From: Flavobacterium sedimenticola
GTDB taxonomy: Bacteria > Bacteroidota > Bacteroidia > Flavobacteriales > Flavobacteriaceae
DNA: 64,000 bases
Assembly (NCBI RefSeq): GCF_030053345.1
Contig: NZ_JASGBP010000004.1
Coordinates: forward strand, 62,001 to 126,000
Direction of reading: 5' to 3'
Position 1 is the first letter of the stretch. Each line of letters starts with the position of its first letter. Of the stretch, positions 33,879 to 41,707 are shown one piece after another. A model generated the notes under the pieces. The model did not search any database. It was given only the letters and a program-made list of their open reading frames with translations, and had not been told where the DNA came from. Position numbers and translations under genes: made by a program.

Positions 33879-33925
33879 ATTTGAACACTGCCAACTGTCC
33901 CGTGGCTTCGGGACCGAACACTAAA

Positions 33926-34825
33926 TTAATATCCGGACAACGGAATTTCGATAGCGTATTTCTTCTTGGTAGGATTAACCAACTTTTTATCACGCAGCCA
34001 CGGATTGTGGATTTTTAAAATCTTGTAGTTAATGCCTTGCGACTTAGCGAAGCCCGTTAAATCATTGATGGTGCTGTCGACTTCCACTTTTTTAGTCGGT
34101 ATCGGTTGGTACAACTCGCTTTGATAAATATTGAACCCGAATTTCGTCGGTTCACTCATAATTTCCTTTAATGCTAAGATTCGGAACACATAGCGCGACG
34201 TTTCTTCGGTTAGGGCCAAATCGTAATAGTTGCTTACCTTTTGTTCATCTATTTTTTTGGTGATACCATTCATACCGCCGTTGTAAGAAGCCGCGGCTAA
34301 GGTCCAGGAACCAAACTTTTCTTTAGCTGCCAACAAATATTTACAGGCCGCTTCAGTCGATTTTTCGAGATGGTAGCGTTCATCAACCAAATCGTTTACT
34401 TCCATTCCTTTTTCTTTGGCGGTATCGGGCATAAACTGCCACACCCCGCGAGCACCGGCAGAAGACACGGCATTGACCAAACCACTCTCGATGACGGCTA
34501 AATATTTAAAATCATCGGGCACCCCGTTTTTGGCCAATATCGGTTCGATAATCGGAAAAACGCGGTTGGCTCTTTTGATGATTAAGGCAGTTGTGGCATC
34601 GAGATTGGCATTGATTAACAATTCCCGATCCAATCGTTCGCGCACATCGGTGATGTGTAACGGGGTTTTTTCACCGGCAAAATCGATTTCAGCCGGGAAG
34701 TACATGGGGGTGCCTTCGCGCATTAGCTTGTCTTTGTTTTCTCCAGATATTCCGAACACTAAAATTCCGGACAAAATAATTACACTTAGGACAGATACCA
34801 GGGCTTTATTCGTTTTCATAGTCAT
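33926..34825 (-). CDS. Lytic transglycosylase domain protein (SLT family), exported
   Basis: 299 residues (or 297 from the second Met). Signal or anchor helix at 8-25. The SLT lysozyme-like domain is near 85-215, with the catalytic Glu in LAVIESGLVNAVSSAGARG, then GVWQFMPDTAKEKGM and AAASYNGGMNGI. The C-terminal 60 residues (DLTGFAKSQGINYKILKIHNPWLRDKKL) look like a LysM-type fold. It cleaves peptidoglycan glycan strands by forming 1,6-anhydromuramic ends, in the periplasm or at the outer membrane. Monocistronic. Confidence 0.9.
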   Translation of the reverse strand: MTMKTNKALVSVLSVIILSGILVFGISGENKDKLMREGTPMYFPAEIDFAGEKTPLHITDVRERLDRELLINANLDATTALIIKRANRVFPIIEPILAKNGVPDDFKYLAVIESGLVNAVSSAGARGVWQFMPDTAKEKGMEVNDLVDERYHLEKSTEAACKYLLAAKEKFGSWTLAAASYNGGMNGITKKIDEQKVSNYYDLALTEETSRYVFRILALKEIMSEPTKFGFNIYQSELYQPIPTKKVEVDSTINDLTGFAKSQGINYKILKIHNPWLRDKKLVNPTKKKYAIEIPLSGY

Positions 34826-34882
34826 TCGTTTTTAGACGGCTCGTCTGTAATTCTATCAGGTAAAACTACAAAAATTAAGCCG

Positions 34883-35554
34883 TTATGCCTTGTTATCTAA
34901 CATAATTTTAGGCAAATTTTCATTCAACCATTTGTACTTAGACAAGATCATGATGTGTGTTCCGCCTTTGACCGGAATAAAGTTTTTGATATATTGCGGC
35001 GGAAAAACCTCATCAGCATCGCCGTGGATATGGATAATTTCGGGGTCAATTGCTTTGCGTTCCCAATTGATAATTTGCTCGATGGCCCAATCTAAATACT
35101 GCTTGTTGCGAACAGCCAGAAATTTTTCATACAATACCAATCGCTGTTTGACGATAGAAGACCCAAAGGAAAACTTTACCAGTGTTTCGACATTTTCGAA
35201 AAGTCGGGTTGGAATTAATTTATACGCTTTGGTGGTTTTGGCAATTTTGAAACGACTCGGGAATTCGGTGTTCGATTTTACGCTTGAAATGATGATTACT
35301 TTTTGCGGGGCAACAAACGGTTTCATTTCCTGCACCAAAATGCCGCCGAATGAGACCCCAACCAAAATAGGATTCGGGTGCTCAATTTTGGCTGCGATGC
35401 GTTGTGCGTATTGGGATAGCGTTTCTCCGGGACTGGGGATTTCCCACTCTAGTAAATGCATTTCAAAAGTACTTTCGGGGAGTTGGATTCGTTCGAAAAT
35501 AGTCGGACTGGCCGCCATTCCGGGCATAAAGTAAACAGGGATTTTTGACATCAT
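34883..35554 (-). CDS. Alpha/beta hydrolase
   Basis: 223 residues with a hydrolase fold: oxyanion region near residues 8-14 (FMPGMAASP), nucleophile Ser in GVSFGGILVQEM, acid in HGDADEVFPP and His in GGTHIMIL. No signal peptide, so cytoplasmic. Substrate unknown; a small ester, thioester or lipid is likely for the family. Confidence 0.85.
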   Translation of the reverse strand: MMSKIPVYFMPGMAASPTIFERIQLPESTFEMHLLEWEIPSPGETLSQYAQRIAAKIEHPNPILVGVSFGGILVQEMKPFVAPQKVIIISSVKSNTEFPSRFKIAKTTKAYKLIPTRLFENVETLVKFSFGSSIVKQRLVLYEKFLAVRNKQYLDWAIEQIINWERKAIDPEIIHIHGDADEVFPPQYIKNFIPVKGGTHIMILSKYKWLNENLPKIMLDNKA

Positions 35555-35580
35555 TTCACGGTAGGCTCGTTATTTATTCG

Positions 35581-35588
35581 TAAATTTG
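35581..35588 (+). promoter_or_regulatory. -7 box (TAAATTTG) of the small GNAT gene
   Basis: Exact TAnnTTTG match 31 bp before ATG 35620. Confidence 0.5.
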
Positions 35589-35619
35589 CCTAAAATTAAT
35601 CCTTTTATTTCACTTGAGT

Positions 35620-35931
35620 ATGAACACAACATTAATTTCGGAAAAGATGGAAATTAAAGACAACACCTTTGCCCGACAGTTCGAGACATTGGTAGACGGC
35701 AAATTGATTTCTGTTGAATATTCATTTCAAGAAAAGAAAATATTCCTAACCAGAATTAACACGTTTGACGGCTTTAACGATGACGAATTTATCAACGAGT
35801 TATTGAAAAACATCATGGAAATTGCTTACGAGCGCAAACTGAAAGTGGTTCCGATTTTACCTAAAATTGCCCTTTTCTTCAAGAAAAACACCATGTATAA
35901 AGACTTACTGCCACCCGGCATTAAGATTTAA
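35620..35931 (+). CDS. Small GNAT-like N-acetyltransferase domain protein
   Basis: About 103 residues from ATG 35620; a TTG six bases earlier is less likely. The sequence (FARQFETLVDGKLISVEYSF ... AYERKLKVVPILPKIALFFKK) fits the small YjdJ-type acetyltransferase fold, which is a minimal acetyl-CoA-binding unit. The substrate is unknown. Followed by a strong terminator. Confidence 0.7.
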   Translation: MNTTLISEKMEIKDNTFARQFETLVDGKLISVEYSFQEKKIFLTRINTFDGFNDDEFINELLKNIMEIAYERKLKVVPILPKIALFFKKNTMYKDLLPPGIKI

Positions 35932-35951
35932 TGTCAAAAGAATCATAAGCC

Positions 35952-35988
35952 AACCGCCTCTTTACTGTTATCGAGGCGGTTTTTTTTA
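35952..35988 (+). terminator. Intrinsic terminator
   Basis: AACCGCCTC/GAGGCGGTT stem with a long T run ending at the ATG of a possible upstream start (35988). This argues against that start. Confidence 0.85.
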
Positions 35989-36011
35989 TGAATTTTGTTT
36001 ACATTTATGCT

Positions 36012-36353
36012 ATGGATGCCACAACACTACGCAACGAGATTATTGCTTTTTTTGAAACGATAGATCGGTATTATACTTCGAAAACCGAAATAACGGAAGG
36101 CTTGTGTACCGACATCGAGACACTTGATGCCAATTTTACCACTTGGAACCTATCAGAGTTTGAGTTGATTCGGTCTGCCTACCGCATGAATGGAGAAAAA
36201 TTTATGATGGAAGGACGTCATATGTATTACGAAATTTCGGCCGACAGAATCATCAGCTTCCAACAAAAGGGTCGGCACAAATTTGAATTTATTGAACAAT
36301 ACAGTGACACCGTATTTCGCATTACGCGAATCCGATTTCACTATAAGTACTGA
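36012..36353 (+). CDS. Hypothetical protein, 113 residues
   Basis: I do not recognise a family. The protein starts MDATTLRNEIIAFFETIDRYY and has a helical first half, then a beta-rich second half (MMEGRHMYYEISADRIISFQ ... FEFIEQYSDTVFRITRIRF). No signal peptide or membrane helix. Start 36012 is preferred over 35988 because the latter overlaps the terminator T run. A TACATTTA box lies just upstream. It converges on mtaB with 25 bp between. Confidence 0.6.
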   Translation: MDATTLRNEIIAFFETIDRYYTSKTEITEGLCTDIETLDANFTTWNLSEFELIRSAYRMNGEKFMMEGRHMYYEISADRIISFQQKGRHKFEFIEQYSDTVFRITRIRFHYKY

Positions 36354-36378
36354 ATTTGATTTGATTTTAGTGTATTCC

Positions 36379-37707
36379 TTACACCGTAACATTCAAAAAC
36401 TCAAATCGCACCGCGCCATCTTCATCAATTTTCGTCAAATTGATTTCGTGCAGGGTATTCACCAACTCCGGATTCCACGGTGTTTTGACTTTGACGTAAT
36501 TTTCGGTAAACCCGTGAATGTAGCCTTCTTTATTTTCACTTTCGAACAAAACGGTTCGGTTGGTTCCGATTTGACTTTCGTAAAAGGCGCGGCGTTTTTT
36601 TACCGAAAGTCCGCGTAACATTTTACTGCGTTTGTTGCGCACATTCATCGGTACAACACCATCCATAACCGCTGCTTCGGTGTTGTCGCGCTCCGAATAG
36701 GTAAACACATGCAGGTATGAAATATCCAAATCATTTAAAAAATGATAGGTTTCCAGAAAATGGGCATCGGTTTCTCCCGGAAAGCCTACAATAACATCCA
36801 CGCCGATGCATGCGTGCGGCATCACTTCTCGGATTTTGGAAACCCTGTCAGTGTAGACTTCGCGCAAATAGCGGCGTTTCATTTTTTTAAGAATTTCGTT
36901 GCTGCCCGATTGTAACGGAATGTGAAAATGCGGCACAAAAGTGCGGCTCTGCGCTACGAATTCGATAGTTTCGTTTTTGAGCAAATTCGGTTCAATAGAA
37001 GAAATGCGCAAACGCTCAATGCCTTCTACTTCATCCAAAGCTTTGACCAAATCAAGGAACGTATGTTCGTGCTTTTTATTTCCGAATTCGCCTTTGCCGT
37101 AGTCGCCGATATTGACTCCGGTTAATACAATTTCTTTGATATTTTGTTTTGAAATTTCGGCCGCGTTTTTCAATACATTTTCCAAGGCATCACTACGCGA
37201 AATCCCACGGGCCAACGGTATGGTACAATACGTACACTTGTAATCGCAACCGTCTTGCACTTTGAGAAAGGCCCGAGTTCGGTCGCCTATCGAATAACTC
37301 CCAACATAAAAATCGGCTTCTTCAATTTCGCACGAATGCACTTCACCCATTTCATTTTTAGACAAATCGGTGATGTAGTCGGTGATTTTAAATTTTTCGG
37401 TAGCGCCTAAAACCAAATCTACGCCGTCTACGGCGGCCAACTCTTCGGGTTTTAGCTGGGCATAACAACCCACAGCGGCCACAAATGCTTTATCGTTGCG
37501 CTTGAGGGCTTTTTTTACAATTTGTTTGAATTGCTTGTCGGCGTTATCGGTTACCGAGCACGTATTGATGACATAAATATCGGCTGCTTCTTCAAAATCA
37601 ACCCGATCAAAACCTTCGTCTTGAAAATTTCTCGCAATAGTGGAAGTTTCGGAGAAATTTAGTTTGCACCCTAAAGTATAAAAGGCGACTTTCTTTTTAT
37701 TTTCCAT
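36379..37707 (-). CDS. mtaB: tRNA (N6-L-threonylcarbamoyladenosine(37)-C2)-methylthiotransferase
   Basis: 442 residues. The N-terminal UPF0004 domain has cysteines in TLGCKLNFSE, NTCSVT and GCYAQ (cluster II). The radical SAM core near 140-370 has the cluster I motif CDYKCTYC, and a C-terminal TRAM domain is present. This MiaB-family branch converts t6A37 to ms2t6A37 in tRNAs reading ANN codons. The CKLNFSE wording marks MtaB rather than MiaB or RimO. Promoter at 37751-37781. Confidence 0.93.
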   Translation of the reverse strand: MENKKKVAFYTLGCKLNFSETSTIARNFQDEGFDRVDFEEAADIYVINTCSVTDNADKQFKQIVKKALKRNDKAFVAAVGCYAQLKPEELAAVDGVDLVLGATEKFKITDYITDLSKNEMGEVHSCEIEEADFYVGSYSIGDRTRAFLKVQDGCDYKCTYCTIPLARGISRSDALENVLKNAAEISKQNIKEIVLTGVNIGDYGKGEFGNKKHEHTFLDLVKALDEVEGIERLRISSIEPNLLKNETIEFVAQSRTFVPHFHIPLQSGSNEILKKMKRRYLREVYTDRVSKIREVMPHACIGVDVIVGFPGETDAHFLETYHFLNDLDISYLHVFTYSERDNTEAAVMDGVVPMNVRNKRSKMLRGLSVKKRRAFYESQIGTNRTVLFESENKEGYIHGFTENYVKVKTPWNPELVNTLHEINLTKIDEDGAVRFEFLNVTV

Positions 37708-37750
37708 AGGCTAGCTCAACAAATGAAATCGTTGTCAAAAATTGAGTGGG

Positions 37751-37781
37751 CAAAGATAGTTTTAATTTGAAAACGAAACAA
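37751..37781 (-). promoter_or_regulatory. Promoter of mtaB
   Basis: Minus strand: TTG (37779-37781), 20-bp spacer, TATCTTTG (37751-37758), 44 bp before the ATG. Confidence 0.7.
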
Positions 37782-37875
37782 TTCGGAGATTTTAAAATAC
37801 AACAATATACTGTTAAATTTTCATTTAAAAAACTAATTTTTAGTACCTTAGAGCAACCATTACAACTCCTGATTT

Positions 37876-38304
37876 ATGAAAGCAAAAAACATGATTACTG
37901 TTTTATTGCTGGCGACAGCAATGACGGTTACAGCGCAAAGAAAAATAAGTGTTGCTGATTTGCCTCCCGGAGCCGCTGAATTTATCGAGAAGTATTTTCC
38001 TGGGCGCACTATAGCCATCGCCAAAAAGGATTGGGAACACGGAGAAAAAGGTTTTGAAGTCATCTTGTCGGACAATACCGAAGTAGAATTTTGGAAAGAC
38101 GGCACTTGGCGGGAAATTGACGGTCGAGGGAAACCCATACCAACCGACTATATCGCTCCCTCAATTGTAGCGTATGTGGCTAAAAATTATCCGAATGAAA
38201 AAATTACCCACATAGACTACGGTCACAAAGATGTGGACGTTGATTTAACCGGAAAAATTGATTTAGAATTTACCAAAGATGGCAAATTTCTCAAGGCAGA
38301 CTAA
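37876..38304 (+). CDS. PepSY-like domain secreted protein
   Basis: 142 residues with signal peptide (VTAQ at about 20-23). Two copies of a roughly 60-residue PepSY-like unit: ISVADLPPGAAEFIEKYFPG with EVILSDNTEVEFWKDGTWREID, and DYIAPSIVAYVAKNYPNEKI with VDLTGKIDLEFTKDGKFLKAD. This family (putative beta-lactamase-inhibitor-like, PepSY-like) is common and periplasmic in Bacteroidota, with no firm function. TACCTTAG at 37844-37851 may be the -7 box. Confidence 0.85.
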   Translation: MKAKNMITVLLLATAMTVTAQRKISVADLPPGAAEFIEKYFPGRTIAIAKKDWEHGEKGFEVILSDNTEVEFWKDGTWREIDGRGKPIPTDYIAPSIVAYVAKNYPNEKITHIDYGHKDVDVDLTGKIDLEFTKDGKFLKAD

Positions 38305-38309
38305 ATTAA

Positions 38310-38378
38310 TTTGAAAATTTGAGGATTTGAAGATTTTAAAACCATTTTCAAATTAACGAATCTTCCAATTTTCAAATT
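38310..38378. repeat. AT-rich inverted repeat between convergent genes
   Basis: AATTTGAAAATTTG...GATTTGAAGA pairs with TCTTCCAATTTTCAAATT near the far end. Probably a bidirectional terminator-like structure; a type often seen between flavobacterial genes. Confidence 0.55.
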
Positions 38379-38382
38379 GACA

Positions 38383-39558
38383 TTACTCTTTTCTATACTT
38401 CCCGGTAACCTCAAAAACATGCTCTAAAATCTTGGCATCCTGTTCGGTAAATGCCACGTTGCGTCGTGCCATCACAATTTTGGCCGTTTGAAATGCTTTG
38501 TTGGTCATGTACGTGGTAAATCCGGAAGCACCTCCCCATGAAAAACTCGGCACAAAATTGCGTGGAAAACCCGAACCGAAAATATTAGCCGAAACCCCTA
38601 CTACCGTACCGGTATTGAACATCGTATTAATACCGCATTTGCTATGATCGCCCATCATGAGTCCGCAAAACTGCAGCCCGGTGCGTGCAAACCCTTCCGT
38701 TTCGTAACTCCACAATCGGACTTCTTCGTAATTATTTTTGAGATTCGAATTGTTACTGTCGGCTCCAATATTACACCATTCACCCAACACCGAATTTCCC
38801 AAAAAACCATCGTGCCCTTTGTTCGAATAACCGAACAAAACCGAATTACTCACTTCGCCGCCAATCACCGAGTGCGGACCAACTGTAGTAGCGCCATAGA
38901 CTTTAGTCGCCAATTTCACCCTCCCCGATTCGCACAAAGCAAACGGACCACGGATGACGGAACCTTCCATTATTTCGGCGTTTTTCCCGATGTAAATGGG
39001 ACCGGTAGAAGCATTGAGCGTCACAAACTCGAGTTTGGCGCCTTCTTCAATAAAAATATTTTCGGGTGCTATTACATTCACACTTTTAGGAATAGGTTGC
39101 GAATGCCTGCCTTCGGTTATGAGTTCGAAATCCTCTCGCAATGCCGCATCGTTTTTGGCAAAAATGTCCCAGGTATGCTCTACTTTGAGGCATTCCTCTT
39201 GAAAATCAATAATCTCGTAACTTTCAAAATCAACTTCTTCCTGAGTATCATTGGTAAAAAAAGCAATAACTTCTTCGCCCTGAAAAATAGCTTGGCCTTT
39301 TTCCAAGCTTTTGACCATTTCCACCAACACATCATTAGGCAAAAAAGCCGCATTAATCATGATATTCTCTGCCATTTCCACCATGGGATATTTTTCAGAC
39401 AAATATTCTTCTGTTAATGTAGTTGTGGTGTAGCCCAAATGTTTTTCCCATTTTTCTCTGATCGTCAGGATTCCGATTCGAATATCGGCTACCGGACGCG
39501 TAAACGTAAAGGGCAATAACGCATTGCGTACTGTTCCGTCAAAAAGTATGTAGTTCAT
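38383..39558 (-). CDS. GlmU-family sugar nucleotidyltransferase (alternative Bacteroidota GlmU)
   Basis: 391 residues. The N-terminal half (MNYILFDGTVRNALLPFTFT) is a divergent nucleotidyltransferase-like domain without the usual GxGTRM loop of classical GlmU. The C-terminal half, about 175-360, is a left-handed beta-helix with hexapeptide repeats (GPIYIGKNAEIMEGSVIRGP, HSVIGGEVSNSVLFGYSNKG). This architecture matches the alternative UDP-GlcNAc diphosphorylase/glucosamine-1-phosphate acetyltransferase assigned in Bacteroidota. It would supply UDP-GlcNAc for peptidoglycan and lipid A. Exact bifunctionality is inference. Confidence 0.83.
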   Translation of the reverse strand: MNYILFDGTVRNALLPFTFTRPVADIRIGILTIREKWEKHLGYTTTTLTEEYLSEKYPMVEMAENIMINAAFLPNDVLVEMVKSLEKGQAIFQGEEVIAFFTNDTQEEVDFESYEIIDFQEECLKVEHTWDIFAKNDAALREDFELITEGRHSQPIPKSVNVIAPENIFIEEGAKLEFVTLNASTGPIYIGKNAEIMEGSVIRGPFALCESGRVKLATKVYGATTVGPHSVIGGEVSNSVLFGYSNKGHDGFLGNSVLGEWCNIGADSNNSNLKNNYEEVRLWSYETEGFARTGLQFCGLMMGDHSKCGINTMFNTGTVVGVSANIFGSGFPRNFVPSFSWGGASGFTTYMTNKAFQTAKIVMARRNVAFTEQDAKILEHVFEVTGKYRKE

Positions 39559-39641
39559 TTAAGTTGCGAGTTTATAACGTTGCGAGTTCAAAGTTTATAA
39601 AAAAAATTCGTTCGGCAAGGTTTTGGGTAAAGTTTATGGCA

Positions 39642-39675
39642 TAAAAAAACCACTCACTTTCGTGAATGGTCTTTC
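39642..39675 (-). terminator. Terminator downstream of the L31 gene
   Basis: ACCACTCACTTTCGTGAATGGT imperfect stem. Read on the minus strand it is followed by seven T. Confidence 0.75.
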
Positions 39676-39697
39676 TAAAATTTGAACACTGAAACTA

Positions 39698-39949
39698 TTA
39701 TTTCCCGTGTTTAGCGTATTTACTTTTGAATTTATCAATACGTCCTGCTGTATCAATAAGTTTCGATTTACCAGTATAAAACGGGTGAGAAGTTCTTGAA
39801 ATCTCCATTTTATACACCGGGTACTCAACACCGTCAACTGTAATGGTTTCTTTAGTTTCTACTGTAGATTTTGTGATAAAAACATCATCGTTTGACATGT
39901 CTTTAAATGCCACTAATCTGTAATTTTCCGGGTGAATTCCTTTTTTCAT
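39698..39949 (-). CDS. rpmE2: 50S ribosomal protein L31, type B
   Basis: 83 residues. It starts [20 protein letters not shown] and ends [21 protein letters not shown]. The CxxC zinc pairs of type A L31 are absent, which is the definition of the type B (zinc-independent) form. No zinc-type regulatory site was recognised upstream. Consensus promoter at 40055-40083. Confidence 0.97.
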   Translation of the reverse strand: MKKGIHPENYRLVAFKDMSNDDVFITKSTVETKETITVDGVEYPVYKMEISRTSHPFYTGKSKLIDTAGRIDKFKSKYAKHGK

Positions 39950-40054
39950 GATAAATCTTTTTATGGTTTTGAAGTAGTTTTGTTTTGAAGCTTTCGGTTA
40001 AAAAAGGTGTAAACTCGCTACAACGTTTATAATTTCTTTTAAAAATTGAGTGTG

Positions 40055-40083
40055 CAAAAATACAACTTTTTTACAATAAACAA
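40055..40083 (-). promoter_or_regulatory. Promoter of the L31 gene
   Basis: Minus strand: TTG (40081-40083), 18-bp spacer, TATTTTTG (40055-40062). Confidence 0.75.
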
Positions 40084-40143
40084 AGCTTCGTGTAACTTTT
40101 TTTAATTGTTGACCACTTAATATAGAGTAATAATGGAATTACT

Positions 40144-40151
40144 TATATTTG
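40144..40151 (+). promoter_or_regulatory. -7 box (TATATTTG) for the DUF4199-GT2 operon
   Basis: Exact TAnnTTTG match 22 bp before ATG 40174. Confidence 0.5.
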
Positions 40152-40173
40152 TTCAATATTTAAACCTATTCAA

Positions 40174-40713
40174 ATGGAAACAAAAACTACTCCCGGTAAA
40201 TCATCAATTCAATTCGGAATTCTTTTCGGCGTCATTATGATATTAGAATTAGTTATTTCTTATGTTTTAAATATCGGTACCGAAAATAAAGCATTCGGCG
40301 TGGTGTTGAACTTGTTGAATTATTTAGTTTTCCCGTTTATATTTATCTATTTGGGATGTAATAATTACAAAACAAAATTGAACGATGGCTTCATTTCTTT
40401 TGGTGAATGTATCAAAATAGGTTTGTCTATCGCTTTCGTTGCCAGTTTTCTTTATGGGGTTTTTTATATCGTTTTCAATATGATTTTTCCGGAATTTCTG
40501 CCGGATATGATCGAAAAAATTAAAGACATTACTCAAAAAGAGAATCCGAATATGACCCAAGAGCAATTAGACCTATCAATGGCTATTGTGCAAAAAGTAA
40601 TGAACCCTTATATCACAGCTCCTCTGGGTATTGCCATTAACTGTTTTGTAGCACTATTGCATTCATTAGTGATTGGCGCTATAGTAAAAAAAGAAAGACC
40701 CGCTACTTTTTAA
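40174..40713 (+). CDS. DUF4199 domain-containing membrane protein
   Basis: 179 residues with four membrane helices near 10-32, 40-60, 75-100 and 145-170, and a polar loop (EKIKDITQKENPNMTQEQLD) between the last two. This is the DUF4199 layout, a Bacteroidota-restricted family usually found just before a GT2 glycosyltransferase, as here (3-bp gap). Function unknown; the pairing suggests a role with lipid-linked sugar transfer. Confidence 0.87.
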   Translation: METKTTPGKSSIQFGILFGVIMILELVISYVLNIGTENKAFGVVLNLLNYLVFPFIFIYLGCNNYKTKLNDGFISFGECIKIGLSIAFVASFLYGVFYIVFNMIFPEFLPDMIEKIKDITQKENPNMTQEQLDLSMAIVQKVMNPYITAPLGIAINCFVALLHSLVIGAIVKKERPATF

Positions 40714-40716
40714 TAC

Positions 40717-41676
40717 ATGAATATATCCATAGTTATTCCGCTTTTAAACGAGCAGGAATCGTTGCCTGAGTTACACCAATGGATTGTCAAAGTCATGACA
40801 ACCCATAACTATGCTTATGAAGTTATTTTTATTGATGATGGGAGTACCGATAATTCATGGCAAATTATTCAAAGTCTTTCCCAGGAAAACCCGAATGTCA
40901 AAGGAATTCGTTTTCTGAGAAATTTTGGCAAATCGCAAGCATTGCATGCCGGTTTTGCCAAAGCCAAAGGCGATGTGGTAATTACTATGGATGCCGACTT
41001 GCAAGACAGTCCCGATGAAATTCCGGAATTGTATAACATGGTCATGAACCAAAACTTCGACTTGGTTTCGGGTTGGAAAAAGAAACGTTACGATTCGGTG
41101 GTCACTAAAAATTTGCCTTCGAAATTATTCAATTGGGCTGCCCGAAAAACTTCAGGCGTACATTTAAATGATTTTAACTGCGGATTAAAAGCGTACAAAA
41201 GCACTGTCATCAAAAATATTGAGGTTTCGGGTGAAATGCACCGCTACATTCCGGTTTTGGCCAAAAATGCCGGATTTTCCAAAATTGGCGAGAAAGTAGT
41301 GATTCATCAGGCGCGAAAATACGGCGAATCTAAATTTGGCATGAGCCGTTTTATTAATGGTTTTCTCGATTTGATTACCATTTGGTTTCTGTCCAAGTAC
41401 GGCAAACGTCCGATGCATTTATTCGGCGCCCTGGGCGTGGTGATGTTTATTATCGGTTTTATTTCAACCTTTTTGATTATCACCATCAAGTTAACCAAGC
41501 TTTTTGTTTTTCACGAACCGACCATTTTAGTGGCTCAAAACCCACTTTTTTATATTGCTTTAACCTCCATGATTATTGGTTCCCAACTATTTTTAGCCGG
41601 ATTTTTGGGAGAAATTATCCTTCGCACTAAAAACAACGAAGAACGTTACAAAATTTCGGAAAACGTAAATTTGTAA
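40717..41676 (+). CDS. Glycosyltransferase family 2 (DPM1/GtrB-like, membrane-anchored)
   Basis: 319 residues. The GT-A catalytic domain is near 1-225, with SIVIPLLNEQESLPEL, IDDGSTDNSW, the metal-binding DXD as MDADLQDSPDEI, and NCGLKAYK. Two C-terminal membrane helices lie near 235-260 and 275-300. This matches polyprenyl-phosphate sugar synthases of the ArnC/GtrB type, which transfer a sugar from a nucleotide donor to undecaprenyl phosphate on the cytoplasmic face. The sugar is not readable. Co-transcribed with DUF4199. Confidence 0.92.
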   Translation: MNISIVIPLLNEQESLPELHQWIVKVMTTHNYAYEVIFIDDGSTDNSWQIIQSLSQENPNVKGIRFLRNFGKSQALHAGFAKAKGDVVITMDADLQDSPDEIPELYNMVMNQNFDLVSGWKKKRYDSVVTKNLPSKLFNWAARKTSGVHLNDFNCGLKAYKSTVIKNIEVSGEMHRYIPVLAKNAGFSKIGEKVVIHQARKYGESKFGMSRFINGFLDLITIWFLSKYGKRPMHLFGALGVVMFIIGFISTFLIITIKLTKLFVFHEPTILVAQNPLFYIALTSMIIGSQLFLAGFLGEIILRTKNNEERYKISENVNL

Positions 41677-41707
41677 ACTACTAAGGCTGCTTTAGATTAA
41701 AATTACG

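Noticed and set aside
33897..33914. Second GTCCCG/CGGGAC hairpin as a regulatory RNA
   Set aside because: Short stem next to a strong terminator; more simply part of repeat-like intergenic sequence.
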